A stretch of 64,000 nt of DNA from an uncultured Kangiella sp. Its GTDB lineage: Bacteria > Pseudomonadota > Gammaproteobacteria > Enterobacterales > Kangiellaceae. Location of the stretch: positions 85,611 to 149,610 of the forward strand of contig CANNCW010000006.1 in the NCBI GenBank assembly GCA_947503345.1, in the 5' to 3' direction. Positions 19,128 to 27,626 of this stretch are shown one piece after another. Position numbers and translations under genes: made by a program. Within the stretch, counting starts at the first letter, position 1. Each line of letters opens with the position of its first letter. Below the pieces are notes generated by a model. The model was not told where the DNA came from. It searched no databases and saw only the letters and a program-made list of their open reading frames with translations.

Positions 19128-20649
19128 AAATAGGGCGCCCAGTCATTTCATCTGGAATCGGCAGCTGCATTAGATTAAGCATAGTTGGTGCTAGATCCGA
19201 TAAAACGCCATTACTGATGGTCGGCTTGGCATTACGCCCAACGTATAGCAATGGCACTGGCTCGGAAGTGTGAGCGGTATGTGCTTGACCAGTGCAAGCA
19301 TCCGCCATTTTTTCAGCGTTACCATGATCGGCAGTAATTAATGCTTCGCCACCGACCGTTTCTAGCGCCTTAACAATTCGAGCGATACAGGTATCTAATG
19401 CTTCTATGGCTTTTACGGTAGCTTCAAAATTACCCGTATGGCCAACCATGTCAGGGTTGGCAAAATTACAAATAATCACATCGTGTGATTGGCTTTCAAT
19501 CACTTTCACCAATTTGTCAGTTACGATTGAAGCATTCATTTCAGGCTGCAAGTCGTACGTAGCCACATCAGGCGAAGGAATTAATTCTCGATCTTCACCT
19601 TCAAAAGGACTTTCAATACCACCATTAAAGAAGAAGGTCACGTGCGCATATTTTTCCGTTTCAGCAATGCGCAATTGCTTCTTGCCTAGCTTTTGCAAGT
19701 GTTCGCCCAAAACGTTTTTCATACTAATTGGCGCATAAGCAACCGAGGTATCAATATCAGCTGCGTATTGTGTCAGCATCACAAAGTCGCTTAATTTTGG
19801 TGTCGCTTTGCGAGTGAAGCCTGAGAAATCCGTATCCACAAAAGCACGGGTGATTTCACGGGCGCGATCAGCACGATAATTCATAAAAATAACCGCATCG
19901 TCATCTTCAATGGTGGCTTTATCACCGATGATACTAGTTTTCACAAATTCATCATTTTCATCACGAGCATAGGCTGCTTCAAGCGCTTCGGTTGCTGTGT
20001 CAAAAGTAAACTCAGATTCTCCAAGAGTTAGCATATCGTAAGCTGTTTCAACTCTATCCCAGCGGTTATCACGGTCCATGGCATAATAACGCCCGGTCAT
20101 ACTGGCAATTCGGCCAATACCATGTTCATCGCAAACCTGTTCTAATAGCTCAATACTGGGCTGGGCTGAGCGTGGTGGCATATCTCGACCATCAAGGAAA
20201 GCATGAATATAAACTTCTTTAGCCTCACGTGATTTGGCTAGTTTGATAGCGGCATGAATATGATCTTCATGGCTGTGTACGCCACCCGGTGAAAGTAAGC
20301 CCATTAAATGAACGGCTTTACCTTTGGACACTGCCTGGTCAATGGCACTAACAAGGGTAGGGTTTTCATAAAAGTCACCATCTTGAATGGCTTTACTAAT
20401 TCTTGTGTAATCTTGATAAACTACACGCCCCGCACCAAGATTTAAATGGCCAACTTCAGAATTGCCCATTTGACCTTCTGGTAATCCAACGTCCGTTCCC
20501 GAACCAGAAATTAAGGTATGAGGATATTGCGTCCAATATTTATCCCAGTTAGGGGTATTGGCTGCCATAATGGCATTGTCTTTTGGATCTTCAGAATAAC
20601 CCCAACCATCAAGAATGATAAGGGCCATAGGTTTAGGTGAATTGCTCAT
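19111..20649 (-). CDS. gpmI: GpmI, cofactor-independent phosphoglycerate mutase
   Basis: A glycolytic enzyme (512 residues) that interconverts 3- and 2-phosphoglycerate with two Mn ions. The alkaline-phosphatase fold metal site begins LIILDGWG. The phosphoserine nucleophile is S64 in [17 protein letters not shown]-terminal metal ligands are in [13 protein letters not shown] and TADHGNAE. Length matches E. coli GpmI (514). It is followed by envC, as in E. coli yibO-yibP. Confidence 0.97.
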   Translation of the reverse strand: MSNSPKPMALIILDGWGYSEDPKDNAIMAANTPNWDKYWTQYPHTLISGSGTDVGLPEGQMGNSEVGHLNLGAGRVVYQDYTRISKAIQDGDFYENPTLVSAIDQAVSKGKAVHLMGLLSPGGVHSHEDHIHAAIKLAKSREAKEVYIHAFLDGRDMPPRSAQPSIELLEQVCDEHGIGRIASMTGRYYAMDRDNRWDRVETAYDMLTLGESEFTFDTATEALEAAYARDENDEFVKTSIIGDKATIEDDDAVIFMNYRADRAREITRAFVDTDFSGFTRKATPKLSDFVMLTQYAADIDTSVAYAPISMKNVLGEHLQKLGKKQLRIAETEKYAHVTFFFNGGIESPFEGEDRELIPSPDVATYDLQPEMNASIVTDKLVKVIESQSHDVIICNFANPDMVGHTGNFEATVKAIEALDTCIARIVKALETVGGEALITADHGNAEKMADACTGQAHTAHTSEPVPLLYVGRNAKPTISNGVLSDLAPTMLNLMQLPIPDEMTGRPIFELVD

Positions 20650-20729
20650 AGATCAAGATTATTGATGTCGATATGGACATTGTACCTTTTGCATAAAAAC
20701 TAGGCTAGTTTAAATCTAATGTTGGAAAT

Positions 20730-21134
20730 TTAAGTAAAATCACTCCAAACAATGGCACTTATTTTCCAACCCGTATTGGTTTTTATTAATTGAAAGAGTT
20801 TTGTACCTTTTCCGGAATAGGGCTCGCCATTAAAAGTACCGGATTTTTCATAATGACAAAAATGTTGGGCGACTGCGGAAACTTCTTGCGTTTTAAATTC
20901 GGTTTGCCACTCTTCAAAGTTAGTTAAGGTGCCGTCTTGTAACATTTGAAGGCGTGGTAATAGAAAGCTCTCAAGATTCATAGTCTCATATTCATTTGGA
21001 GATGAATCACTAAGAAGGCGAGTGACAGTAACTTCAGGAATGAATAACGCGGAGGCTTTTTCGAAAGAGGCAACCTTTTGCGAGCGATTGCTAAAAAGTA
21101 AGAAAAAATGCTCTATGAGTTGAGGGATATTCAT
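20730..21134 (-). CDS. Hypothetical protein, possible SnoaL/NTF2-like fold
   Basis: A 134-residue cytoplasmic protein of unknown function. It has no signal peptide, membrane segment or catalytic motif. The pattern of an N-terminal helix with aromatic residues (IPQLIEHFFLLFSN), a middle strand (VSAVAQHFCHYEKSGTFNGEPYSGKGTKLFQLIKTNTGWKIS) and an ending in IVWSD resembles small SnoaL/NTF2-like proteins. That is a guess from pattern only. It stands alone between gpmI and qmcA, with its own start at a clear ATG. Confidence 0.7.
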   Translation of the reverse strand: MNIPQLIEHFFLLFSNRSQKVASFEKASALFIPEVTVTRLLSDSSPNEYETMNLESFLLPRLQMLQDGTLTNFEEWQTEFKTQEVSAVAQHFCHYEKSGTFNGEPYSGKGTKLFQLIKTNTGWKISAIVWSDFT

Positions 21135-21217
21135 GATTTACATATGTTGCCATGTCTGTAGGTACATCAATCATAACGTTTTACGGATTTGTGTAAATAA
21201 TTGGTAACACAAAAGTG

Positions 21218-21245
21218 ATTGAAATTAGACTAAGAATCCCCATAT
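21218..21245 (+). promoter_or_regulatory. Sigma-32-like (heat-shock) promoter before qmcA-nfeD
   Basis: ATTGAAA at 21218-21224 is followed after 13 bases by CCCCATAT at 21238-21245, a close match to the RpoH consensus CTTGAAA, 13-15 bases, CCCCATNT. It lies about 60 bases before the qmcA ATG, in a gene-free stretch. Confidence 0.6.
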
Positions 21246-21304
21246 ATTAGGCAGATAAATCGCTAATTAGGCGATGTTTTATATAACTATAATAGGAGCT
21301 TGCT

Positions 21305-22216
21305 ATGGAAATCGTAATAGGTGCAATTGCTGCATTCGCTATCTTTTTAATCATTTCTGGGGTTAAAACCGTTTCTCAGGGTTATGAATATACCGTGGAA
21401 CGTTTTGGTAAATTAAAGAGCGTTTTATCTCCAGGTTTACACATTATTGTACCTGTCATCGATAAAATTGGCGCGAAAGTGAATATGATGGAGCAGGTTT
21501 TAGATATCCCTGCACAACAAGTGATTTCACAAGATAATGCGACCGTAACTATTGATGCAGTTTGCTTCTATCAGGTGGTTGATCCTGTTAAGGCGACCTA
21601 TGAAGTGAATCAGTTACACCGCGCGATGCAGAATTTGGTGATGACTAATATTCGTACAGTGTTAGGTTCAATGGATTTGGATGAAATGCTTTCTAAGCGT
21701 GACGAAATTAACGCGCGTATTTTGGGTATTGTTGATGAAGCAACTAACCCATGGGGTGTTAAAGTAACTCGTATTGAAATTAAAGATATTTTACCTCCAA
21801 GAGATTTGGTTGACGCGATGGCGCGCCAGATGAAAGCAGAACGTTTAAAACGTGCACAAATCTTGGATGCGGAAGGCACTAAGCAAGCGGAAGTTTTAGA
21901 AGCTGAGGGTTTGAAAATAGCTCAAATCTTAAAAGCTGAAGGTGAAAAAGAAGCTGCATTCCGTGAAGCGGAGGCTCGTGAGCGTCAAGCTGAGGCGGAA
22001 GCCAATGCAACACAAATGGTATCGAAAGCGATTGCTGAAGGTAATGTGCAGGCGATTAACTATTTCGTGGCACAAAAATATGTAGATGCCTTAGGTCAAA
22101 TCGCCACTTCAGATAATCAGAAGGTCTTGATGATGCCATTAGAAGCTTCTTCGGTGATAGGTTCGGTAGCAGGTATTGCTGAGCTGGCGAAAGAAGCCTT
22201 TGGCAAGAAATCATAA
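21305..22216 (+). CDS. qmcA: QmcA, SPFH/band-7 membrane protein
   Basis: A stomatin-like inner-membrane protein of 303 residues. One N-terminal TM helix ([18 protein letters not shown]) is followed by the SPFH/band-7 domain (about 25-185, [27 protein letters not shown]). A long charged helix with Glu-Ala repeats ([20 protein letters not shown]) comes next, with a hydrophobic end. Such proteins form membrane cages that scaffold proteases or microdomains. AATAGGAG precedes the start. It is paired with an NfeD gene 20 bases downstream, the usual two-gene operon. Confidence 0.92.
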   Translation: MEIVIGAIAAFAIFLIISGVKTVSQGYEYTVERFGKLKSVLSPGLHIIVPVIDKIGAKVNMMEQVLDIPAQQVISQDNATVTIDAVCFYQVVDPVKATYEVNQLHRAMQNLVMTNIRTVLGSMDLDEMLSKRDEINARILGIVDEATNPWGVKVTRIEIKDILPPRDLVDAMARQMKAERLKRAQILDAEGTKQAEVLEAEGLKIAQILKAEGEKEAAFREAEARERQAEAEANATQMVSKAIAEGNVQAINYFVAQKYVDALGQIATSDNQKVLMMPLEASSVIGSVAGIAELAKEAFGKKS

Positions 22217-22236
22217 TTAATCGATAAGGAGTGACT

Positions 22237-22689
22237 ATGGAATTCTTTATGCAGATGGAATATTGGCACTGGTTAGTTTTAGGGCTGGTGCTATTAATTC
22301 TTGAAATGTTTGCCCCTGGCGCGATTTTGTTGTGGTTTGGTGTGGCAGGTTTGGTGGTAGGTGTTTTACAGCTAATCTTTGGCGACTTGCTTGGGCCACA
22401 ACTGCAATGGCTACTGTTCTCCATCTTCTCAATCGTTAGTATTGTGGCTTGGAAGTCTTACGCAAAGAAGAACAAAATTGATGTTCGCGATGAGAACGAT
22501 ACGCTAAACCAGCGCGGTAAAGCCTTGATAGGTAAAGAGTTTGTTTTAAGTGAAGCGATTATTAATGGCGTTGGCAAAGCTAAAGTTGGTGATACTCATT
22601 GGCGCGTGATTGGCGCTGATATGGCGGTAGAAAGCCGAGTAAAAGTCATAGGTTTTGAAGGTGCTAGCTTGAAGGTAGTAGAGGTTTAA
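22237..22689 (+). CDS. NfeD family membrane protein (YbbJ type)
   Basis: A small membrane protein (150 residues from ATG 22237) with three predicted helices (about 12-75), including LVLLILEMFAPGAILLWFGVAGLVVG. A C-terminal OB-fold follows (about 85-150, DTLNQRGKALIGKEFVLSEAIINGVGKAKVGDTHWRVIG). NfeD partners bind SPFH proteins such as QmcA; this is the short form without the N-terminal protease. AAGGAG six bases upstream supports ATG 22237 over the in-frame GTG at 22231. An intrinsic terminator follows. Confidence 0.9.
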   Translation: MEFFMQMEYWHWLVLGLVLLILEMFAPGAILLWFGVAGLVVGVLQLIFGDLLGPQLQWLLFSIFSIVSIVAWKSYAKKNKIDVRDENDTLNQRGKALIGKEFVLSEAIINGVGKAKVGDTHWRVIGADMAVESRVKVIGFEGASLKVVEV

Positions 22690-22715
22690 TATTTAAGACA
22701 ATTGGGCATAAAATA

Positions 22716-22743
22716 AAGGCAAATCGTAAGGTTTGCCTTTTTT
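22716..22743 (+). terminator. Intrinsic terminator after qmcA-nfeD
   Basis: Arms AAGGCAAA (22716-22723) and TTTGCCTT (22732-22739) form a hairpin directly followed by a T run to 22743. Confidence 0.9.
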
Positions 22744-22796
22744 GTTTATTAGTTTTGGAAAGGACTTGAAAAACTAGGTTTGAGTCTTCATTTGTG

Positions 22797-22802
22797 TATA
22801 AT
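22797..22802 (+). promoter_or_regulatory. -10 box of the yibN-grxC-secB-gpsA operon
   Basis: A perfect TATAAT lies 60 bases before the yibN ATG, downstream of the previous terminator. No good -35 hexamer is found at 16-18 bases, so the call rests on the -10 and its position. Confidence 0.5.
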
Positions 22803-22861
22803 GCACTATCTTGTTTGGCTGGCAATATCAGCAGACATCTATTAATCAATGTAGTAGAGCG

Positions 22862-23287
22862 ATGGATCAATTAATTGAATTTTTTTCCAATCACTACTTT
22901 CTAGGCGGCGCCTGGATTTTGGTGATTATATTATTAGCAGTAAGTTACTTACAAAGTGCGACCAGTGGTTCACAAAATTTAACCACGGTTGGTTTAACTG
23001 AAATGGTTAATCGTAATGGCGGAGTTATGGTTGATTTGCGGGCGATTGCAGATTTTAACAAGGGCCATATTTCGGGCTCTGTAAATGTGCCTTTTACTAA
23101 ACTAAAAGACAGTATGAAAGATCTTGCAAAGTATCAAAATAGCCCCATGATTATGGTTTGTAACACTGGGATGCAAGCGGGTGCCGCTTCAACCATGTTA
23201 CGCTCGCAAGGCTTTAAGGATGTTCATAAATTAAAAGGCGGTATCCAATCTTGGACTGCTGAGAACCTTCCTCTAAAGAAAGGTTAA
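22862..23287 (+). CDS. yibN: YibN-type membrane-anchored rhodanese
   Basis: A protein of 141 residues from ATG 22862, with an N-terminal TM helix (GGAWILVIILLAVSYLQ) and a single rhodanese domain (about 35-138). Recognisable parts are MVDLRAIADFNKGHISGSVNVP, the loop VCNTGMQAGAA with a candidate active-site Cys, and LKGGIQSWTAENLPL. E. coli YibN has the same layout and the same neighbours. The reaction of YibN-type proteins is not settled. An upstream in-frame ATG at 22811 would add 17 residues that do not look like a conserved N-terminus. Confidence 0.9.
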   Translation: MDQLIEFFSNHYFLGGAWILVIILLAVSYLQSATSGSQNLTTVGLTEMVNRNGGVMVDLRAIADFNKGHISGSVNVPFTKLKDSMKDLAKYQNSPMIMVCNTGMQAGAASTMLRSQGFKDVHKLKGGIQSWTAENLPLKKG

Positions 23288-23309
23288 ACAAACAGAGTTA
23301 AAGAGTTTA

Positions 23310-23582
23310 ATGGTGAAGCAACAAGCAAAAATCGTAGTTTATACAAAGGCTTATTGTCCTTTTTGTATTCGAGCAAAACACCTTTTGAATTCATTGGAGT
23401 TGGACTACCAAGAAATTTCGGTGGACGGTAAGCCACAGCTTCAAGACGAGATGGCAAAACTTGCTGGTCGTTGTACGGTGCCACAGATTTTTATCAATGA
23501 TAAACCCATTGGTGGCTGTGATGATTTATTCGCTATGCATCGTGCAGGCGAATTCGAAGCATTAGTTTCGGCTAAAGCTTAA
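23310..23582 (+). CDS. grxC: GrxC, glutaredoxin 3
   Basis: A thiol-disulfide oxidoreductase of 90 residues working with glutathione in the cytoplasm. The active site is CPFC in YTKAYCPFCIRAKHLL. The TVPQIFINDKPIGGCDD segment supplies the cis-Pro and the glutathione-binding GGCDD. It begins 22 bases after yibN and sits before secB, as in E. coli. Confidence 0.96.
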   Translation: MVKQQAKIVVYTKAYCPFCIRAKHLLNSLELDYQEISVDGKPQLQDEMAKLAGRCTVPQIFINDKPIGGCDDLFAMHRAGEFEALVSAKA

Positions 23583-23612
23583 TTTAATTTGAAACTATAA
23601 GAGAGAAAGACA

Positions 23613-24119
23613 ATGGCAGAAGAACACGGTAGTGCTCAAAACCCTCAAGAGCAAACAACTGAATCAAATGAACCAAGACTTCATATGCAGACTATTTATG
23701 CGAAAGATATCTCGCTGGAAACTCCTAATTCTCCAGAAATTTTTCTTGAAGAATATACTCCAGATATGAAAGTGAGTTTAGGTAATGGAGTTAAAGAATT
23801 ACAAAACGATGCTTATGAAGCTGATCTTCAGGTAACAGTTACAGCTACAGTTGGAGAGAAAACTGCATTTATTGCTGAAGTTAAGTATGGCGGTGTATAT
23901 AACATTAGCGGTTACGATAAGGCAACAATAGCTAAAATCTTAAGAACTTTCTGCCCTGAGCAGTTATTTCCATATGTAAGAGAAGCAATTTCTGAACTGA
24001 TCTCTAGAGCCGGTTTCCCGCGCTTCATTTTAACCCCAGTAAATTTTAATTCTTTATATGAGCAAGCGCGCCATGAAGCGCAACAACAAGCAGGCCAACC
24101 GGCAGAAGGCCAAGCTTAA
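23613..24119 (+). CDS. secB: SecB, protein-export chaperone
   Basis: A tetrameric cytoplasmic chaperone (168 residues) that keeps preproteins unfolded and hands them to SecA. The sequence has the core LHMQTIYAKDISLETPNSPEIF, the central YGGVYNISGY and the end FCPEQLFPYVREAISELISRAGFPRFILTPVNFNSLY, all diagnostic. The N-terminal tail (1-22) is acidic and rich in Gln/Glu. AGAGAGAAAG before the ATG is the ribosome site. Confidence 0.97.
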   Translation: MAEEHGSAQNPQEQTTESNEPRLHMQTIYAKDISLETPNSPEIFLEEYTPDMKVSLGNGVKELQNDAYEADLQVTVTATVGEKTAFIAEVKYGGVYNISGYDKATIAKILRTFCPEQLFPYVREAISELISRAGFPRFILTPVNFNSLYEQARHEAQQQAGQPAEGQA

Positions 24120-24151
24120 TCGGCTGACTGCGGACATTTTAAATCAATAAT

Positions 24152-25171
24152 ATGTCTAAAATATCTACCATTGCGGTTCTAGGAGCTGGCTCTTACGGAA
24201 CCGCTTTGGCGGTATTATTAGCGAATAATGCCAACCCAGGAAAAAATCAAAAAGTTATTCTGTGGGCCCGAAATTCTGATCAGGTTGCTCAGATGCAACA
24301 AGATCGAGTCAATCAACAATACCTTCCTGATGTAGCTTTCCCCGTAACACTTTCAGTCACTGATAATATTGAAACGGCTATGCAAAATGCAGATGCAGTT
24401 TTAATTTCGGTGCCAAGTCATGCCTTTATGAGTTGCCTAAAATTGGCTAAACCATTCTTAAATGAAAAGAGTCAATTGGTTTGGGCAAGCAAAGGTCTAA
24501 ACCCTGAAACGGGTGACTTACTAGGTAGCACTTTGGAGCAAGAGTTAGGTTTTAAAGTCGCGCATGCGATCTTATCTGGACCAACTTTTGCTAAAGAAAT
24601 GGCGATGGGGATGCCAACAGCTATTACATTAGCTTCAAAAGATAAAAAATTGCGTAAGCGTTTTGCTAAAGCACTGCATAACGATCGTTTCCGCGTTTAT
24701 ACCAGTAAAGATATGGTCGGCGTGCAAATTGGTGGTGCGGTGAAAAATGTCATTGCTATTGGCGCAGGTATCGCCGATGGTTTGGGCTTTGGTGCTAATG
24801 CAAGAACCGCCTTAATTACTCGCGGTTTAGCTGAAATGATGCGTCTGGGCAAAGCGCTAGGCGGTAAGCGTAAAACCTTCAATGGGATGGCGGGTATGGG
24901 CGATTTAGTACTAACCTGTACTGATAATCAGTCGCGAAATCGGCGTTTTGGTATGGCGCTTGGACAAGGTAAAGAGCGTGCTGAGATAGAAGCTGAAATA
25001 GGGCAAGTTGTGGAAGGTGTGCGCAATGCCAAAGAAGTCAAAATGCTATCGCAACGGGTTGGCGTGGAAATGCCTATTTGTGATGCCATCTATCAGATTA
25101 TCTATAAAGGGGTTGATCCTAAATTAGTTGCACATAAGCTGTTAACTAGGGATTTGAAGGAAGAGTCTTAA
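24152..25171 (+). CDS. gpsA: GpsA, NAD(P)-dependent glycerol-3-phosphate dehydrogenase
   Basis: Makes sn-glycerol-3-phosphate from dihydroxyacetone phosphate for phospholipid synthesis (339 residues). Nucleotide-binding motif GAGSYGTALAVLLA lies at about 11-24. Further marks are VWASKGLNPETG, LSGPTFAKEMA, the catalytic-lysine segment VGVQIGGAVKNVIAIGAGIADGLGFG, and NGMAGMGDLVLTCTDNQSRNRRFG. It ends the yibN-grxC-secB-gpsA operon and converges with trmL, with 158 bases between them and no evident terminator. Confidence 0.97.
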   Translation: MSKISTIAVLGAGSYGTALAVLLANNANPGKNQKVILWARNSDQVAQMQQDRVNQQYLPDVAFPVTLSVTDNIETAMQNADAVLISVPSHAFMSCLKLAKPFLNEKSQLVWASKGLNPETGDLLGSTLEQELGFKVAHAILSGPTFAKEMAMGMPTAITLASKDKKLRKRFAKALHNDRFRVYTSKDMVGVQIGGAVKNVIAIGAGIADGLGFGANARTALITRGLAEMMRLGKALGGKRKTFNGMAGMGDLVLTCTDNQSRNRRFGMALGQGKERAEIEAEIGQVVEGVRNAKEVKMLSQRVGVEMPICDAIYQIIYKGVDPKLVAHKLLTRDLKEES

Positions 25172-25329
25172 TCATTCTTACGGCTTAATCTCTTTTTAAA
25201 CCCTATTAATACAATCCAACATAAGAGTTTATTATTGGAGACGGTACCCCATAAGCATCTCCGCCCATACAGTAATTATAACTAAACGGAAAAGTTAACA
25301 ATGTAAGTACGCTACTAATGATTAGTGCT

Positions 25330-25803
25330 TTAAATAAACTCTTCTACATGTCCTTCAAAATCCTTTTGCCTCAACGCCTCATAAGCCAATATCGCTACCG
25401 TATTTGACAAATTCAAACTTCGGCTATCTTTTTTCATGGGAATACGGAGTAGATTTTCAGTAATATCTTCTAAGATCCAATCAGGCAGGCCGCGTGTTTC
25501 TGGTCCGAAGATAAAGTAATCGCCATCTTGATAGTTAATTTGATGATAATAAGCTTTGCCTTTGGTGCTTAATCCAAACAAACGATTAGGCTTTTGCGAT
25601 GCTTTAAATTCATCGTAAGATTTGTGGATCTTAACGTTAGCCCATTCATGATAATCCAAGCCTGCGCGGCGCATTCTTTTGTCATCAATCTCAAAACCAA
25701 GCGGCTCGATTAAATGCAATTGAAAGCCAGTGTTGGCGCAAAGACGAATGATATTGCCTGTATTTGGTGGGATCTCGGGTTCAAATAATACGATATGAAA
25801 CAT
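25330..25803 (-). CDS. trmL: TrmL, tRNA wobble-nucleoside 2'-O-methyltransferase
   Basis: A SPOUT-family enzyme (157 residues) that 2'-O-methylates position 34 of certain leucine tRNAs, using SAM. It has the opening [26 protein letters not shown], the knot motifs [11 protein letters not shown] and [22 protein letters not shown], and the characteristic RAGLDYHEW. Its ATG overlaps the stop of the NtrC-like gene in TAATG, so it is translated from the ntrBC message. In E. coli trmL instead lies near cysE. Confidence 0.95.
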   Translation of the reverse strand: MFHIVLFEPEIPPNTGNIIRLCANTGFQLHLIEPLGFEIDDKRMRRAGLDYHEWANVKIHKSYDEFKASQKPNRLFGLSTKGKAYYHQINYQDGDYFIFGPETRGLPDWILEDITENLLRIPMKKDSRSLNLSNTVAILAYEALRQKDFEGHVEEFI

Positions 25804-26423
25804 TAGCTTTTATCTTCTTTAGTGGAGTTATCGTTGAGCTGCCATGATTGTAATTTACGAGTCAGAGTATTGCGACCCCAGCCGAGTAATTTTGCTGCTT
25901 TTTGCTTATGGCCTTGGGAAAGTTCTAGTGCTTGCTTAACCATAAATTGTTCGAATTCGGTTTGTATTTTAGCAAAAATAATTTGATTACCTTGGTGATA
26001 TTCTGCCATAAGTGTTTTGTTGATTTGTTCTTGCCATGGCGGTAGCTGTTTCTCGGAATCATCGGCAATAGCTTTTTGGCAAATGGACACTGCTTGGTTT
26101 AAATCAAAGGGCTTGGGTAGATAATCGAAAGCTCCAATTTGATGGGATTCTATCGCCATGTGGGTATTGGCATTGGCGGTGATAATTACTATAGGTAATT
26201 GCGGATAACGGTTCTTGGCCGTTTCCATTAATTCCAAGCCGCTCATCCCCGGCATTTGAACATCAGTAATCATCACTTTGGGAAGCTCTTTGGCTAGCAA
26301 ATGAAGAGCATCTTGCCCATTATCCGCAGCTACCACCTTAAAACCTGCATTGCTCAATGCTTTGCTTAAAACCCAACGGATAGAGCTGTCATCATCTACT
26401 AGTAATACCAATGGCTTATCCAT
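25803..26423 (-). CDS. ntrC: NtrC-like response regulator lacking the AAA+ sigma-54 activation domain
   Basis: At 206 residues this is far shorter than NtrC (about 470). The receiver (1-120) aligns position for position with E. coli Ntr[11 protein letters not shown], phosphoacceptor D54 in [12 protein letters not shown]82, and K104 in FDYLPKPFD. After about ten linker residues (120-130) the protein goes straight to the NtrC C-terminal region, ending in the Fis-type helix-turn-helix [21 protein letters not shown] (171-191). The whole central ATPase, with its Walker A and GAFTGA elements, is absent, and no space exists for it between neighbours. ntrB overlaps its start by 8 bases. It should bind NtrC sites and respond to NtrB, but cannot open sigma-54 promoters. 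Confidence 0.93.
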   Translation of the reverse strand: MDKPLVLLVDDDSSIRWVLSKALSNAGFKVVAADNGQDALHLLAKELPKVMITDVQMPGMSGLELMETAKNRYPQLPIVIITANANTHMAIESHQIGAFDYLPKPFDLNQAVSICQKAIADDSEKQLPPWQEQINKTLMAEYHQGNQIIFAKIQTEFEQFMVKQALELSQGHKQKAAKLLGWGRNTLTRKLQSWQLNDNSTKEDKS

Positions 26424-27480
26424 GCTTTTCTCCTGCCATTGCTCTGGTTGCTTTTAGAGGTAAATAGCAATGAAATTGAGTCTTCCCAGCTTCAGACTGG
26501 AACTCTATCATTCCTTGATGTTGTTGCATCAAACTTTGCGCGATCCCTAGTCCCAAACCGCTACTATTTTTGCCACTAATCATCGGGAAGAAAATGTTGG
26601 CTTTAAGTTCTTCAGGAATACCACCCCCATTGTCTATAACACTGATACAGATAGCTTGATTTCCATTGTGCACTAAAGGGTGCTCTGAAGTGATTCGAGT
26701 TCTAAAGATCAGCTTGGGGGACTTAACATTTTGCATTGCATCTAAAGCATTTTGTGCCAAGTTTAAAAATATTTGATAGATCTGTTCAGGGGCAATTTCT
26801 AATTCGGGCAAACTGGGATCATAGTCGCGCTTTAGTTTTAAATTTGAAGGAGCTTTAAGCTGAATAAACTGTAGAACATCTTCAATCACTTCATGGATAT
26901 TGGTTATGAGTCGACTCGCGGTTTTCTGCCCTAATAACATGCGATCGACTAGCTCAGAAAGTCGTAGCACTTCTTTTTGGATGATCTGACTTACTTCAGG
27001 ATCATCACTGCTAAGTTCAACTAACTGAGCAGCGCCAGAGATACCGCTTAAAGGGGTTTTTATCTCATGCGCTAGATTTTGTAGTAATTGACTTTGGATT
27101 TCTTGCTGTCTGGATAACTCTTGCTCTTGCTGATGTCGCTTGGTCAGCAAACTGTCTTGCCATTCTATGAGCAAATAAAAGTCATTATCTATTTGGATTT
27201 TTTGTACACATAATTCGGCTTCAATTTCTCGCTCATTATTTAAAGCAATAAGTTTATTGTCATAAATCTTGGTTTCACCAGAATCAAGCAGTGTTAGCCA
27301 CTCATAGATTGGAAAAGTAGGCTTGTCTATAAAGTAATCAAATGGTTTGCCAATCAAGTTTTTGGCCGTGATCCCCATGGCTTTTTCCGCACTAGCATTC
27401 AAATAATAAAATTGACCTTTGAGATCCAATAGCAAAGTGGCAGTGGTGACTTGATTCAGCAATTCCAATGGGGATTTCAT
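26416..27480 (-). CDS. ntrB: NtrB, nitrogen-regulation histidine kinase/phosphatase
   Basis: A cytoplasmic sensor kinase of 354 residues with no membrane segment. It has a PAS domain (about 5-115), then the DHp motif LLQNLAHEIKTPLSGISGAAQLV with H138 (E. coli H139). The ATP-binding domain shows NLAQNALDAM (N box), DNGGGIPEE (G1), FFPMISGK and GLGLGIAQSLMQQHQG (G2). All match NtrB/GlnL, whose activity is set by PII proteins. PII itself is not encoded here. An NtrC operator lies upstream, and ntrC overlaps its 3' end. Confidence 0.95.
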   Translation of the reverse strand: MKSPLELLNQVTTATLLLDLKGQFYYLNASAEKAMGITAKNLIGKPFDYFIDKPTFPIYEWLTLLDSGETKIYDNKLIALNNEREIEAELCVQKIQIDNDFYLLIEWQDSLLTKRHQQEQELSRQQEIQSQLLQNLAHEIKTPLSGISGAAQLVELSSDDPEVSQIIQKEVLRLSELVDRMLLGQKTASRLITNIHEVIEDVLQFIQLKAPSNLKLKRDYDPSLPELEIAPEQIYQIFLNLAQNALDAMQNVKSPKLIFRTRITSEHPLVHNGNQAICISVIDNGGGIPEELKANIFFPMISGKNSSGLGLGIAQSLMQQHQGMIEFQSEAGKTQFHCYLPLKATRAMAGEKHG

Positions 27481-27509
27481 AAGACGTTGAATAGCAAAAT
27501 TTTAGGTTA

Positions 27510-27515
27510 ATTATA
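27510..27515 (-). promoter_or_regulatory. -10 box of the ntrB-ntrC-trmL operon
   Basis: Minus-strand TATAAT lies 30 bases before the ntrB ATG. At a 17-base spacing the -35 hexamer would be GTGCAA (3 of 6), which lies within the NtrC operator. This is therefore a weak sigma-70-like promoter whose -35 element is covered by the operator. Confidence 0.55.
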
Positions 27516-27533
27516 TGTCAATAGAGGTAAGAT

Positions 27534-27550
27534 TGCACCAGTGTGGTGCA
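27534..27550. promoter_or_regulatory. NtrC operator overlapping the ntrB promoter
   Basis: TGCACCA-GTG-TGGTGCA is a perfect inverted repeat with 7-bp arms and matches the NtrC consensus. It is centred about 39 bases before the start site predicted from the -10 at 27510-27515. Confidence 0.8.
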
Positions 27551-27580
27551 TGACATAATGCTTCAAACAGTTTCGGGCAT

Positions 27581-27606
27581 AAAAAAGCCCAGAATTAACT
27601 GGGCTT
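27581..27606 (-). terminator. Intrinsic terminator after glnA
   Basis: On the minus strand AAGCCCAG (arm at 27599-27606) pairs with CTGGGCTT (arm at 27585-27592) across a 6-base loop and runs into a T stretch (plus-strand A run 27581-27586). It separates glnA from ntrB. Confidence 0.92.
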
Positions 27607-27626
27607 CAATATAGCGTGCTTAGAAA

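Noticed and set aside
19406..19738. A 110-codon open frame on the plus strand opposite gpmI
   Set aside because: It is antisense to a strongly conserved glycolytic gene, with no recognisable protein features or ribosome site.
25172..25329. A terminator between convergent gpsA and trmL
   Set aside because: Only a 6-bp repeat (ACTAAT/ATTAGT) with a one-base loop was seen, which cannot fold as a terminator hairpin.
25803..27480. A frameshift or hidden split gene that might carry the missing NtrC ATPase domain
   Set aside because: The gene is one clean frame of 621 bases, flanked by overlaps with ntrB and trmL. There is no room for about 720 more bases, and the junction shows no remnant.
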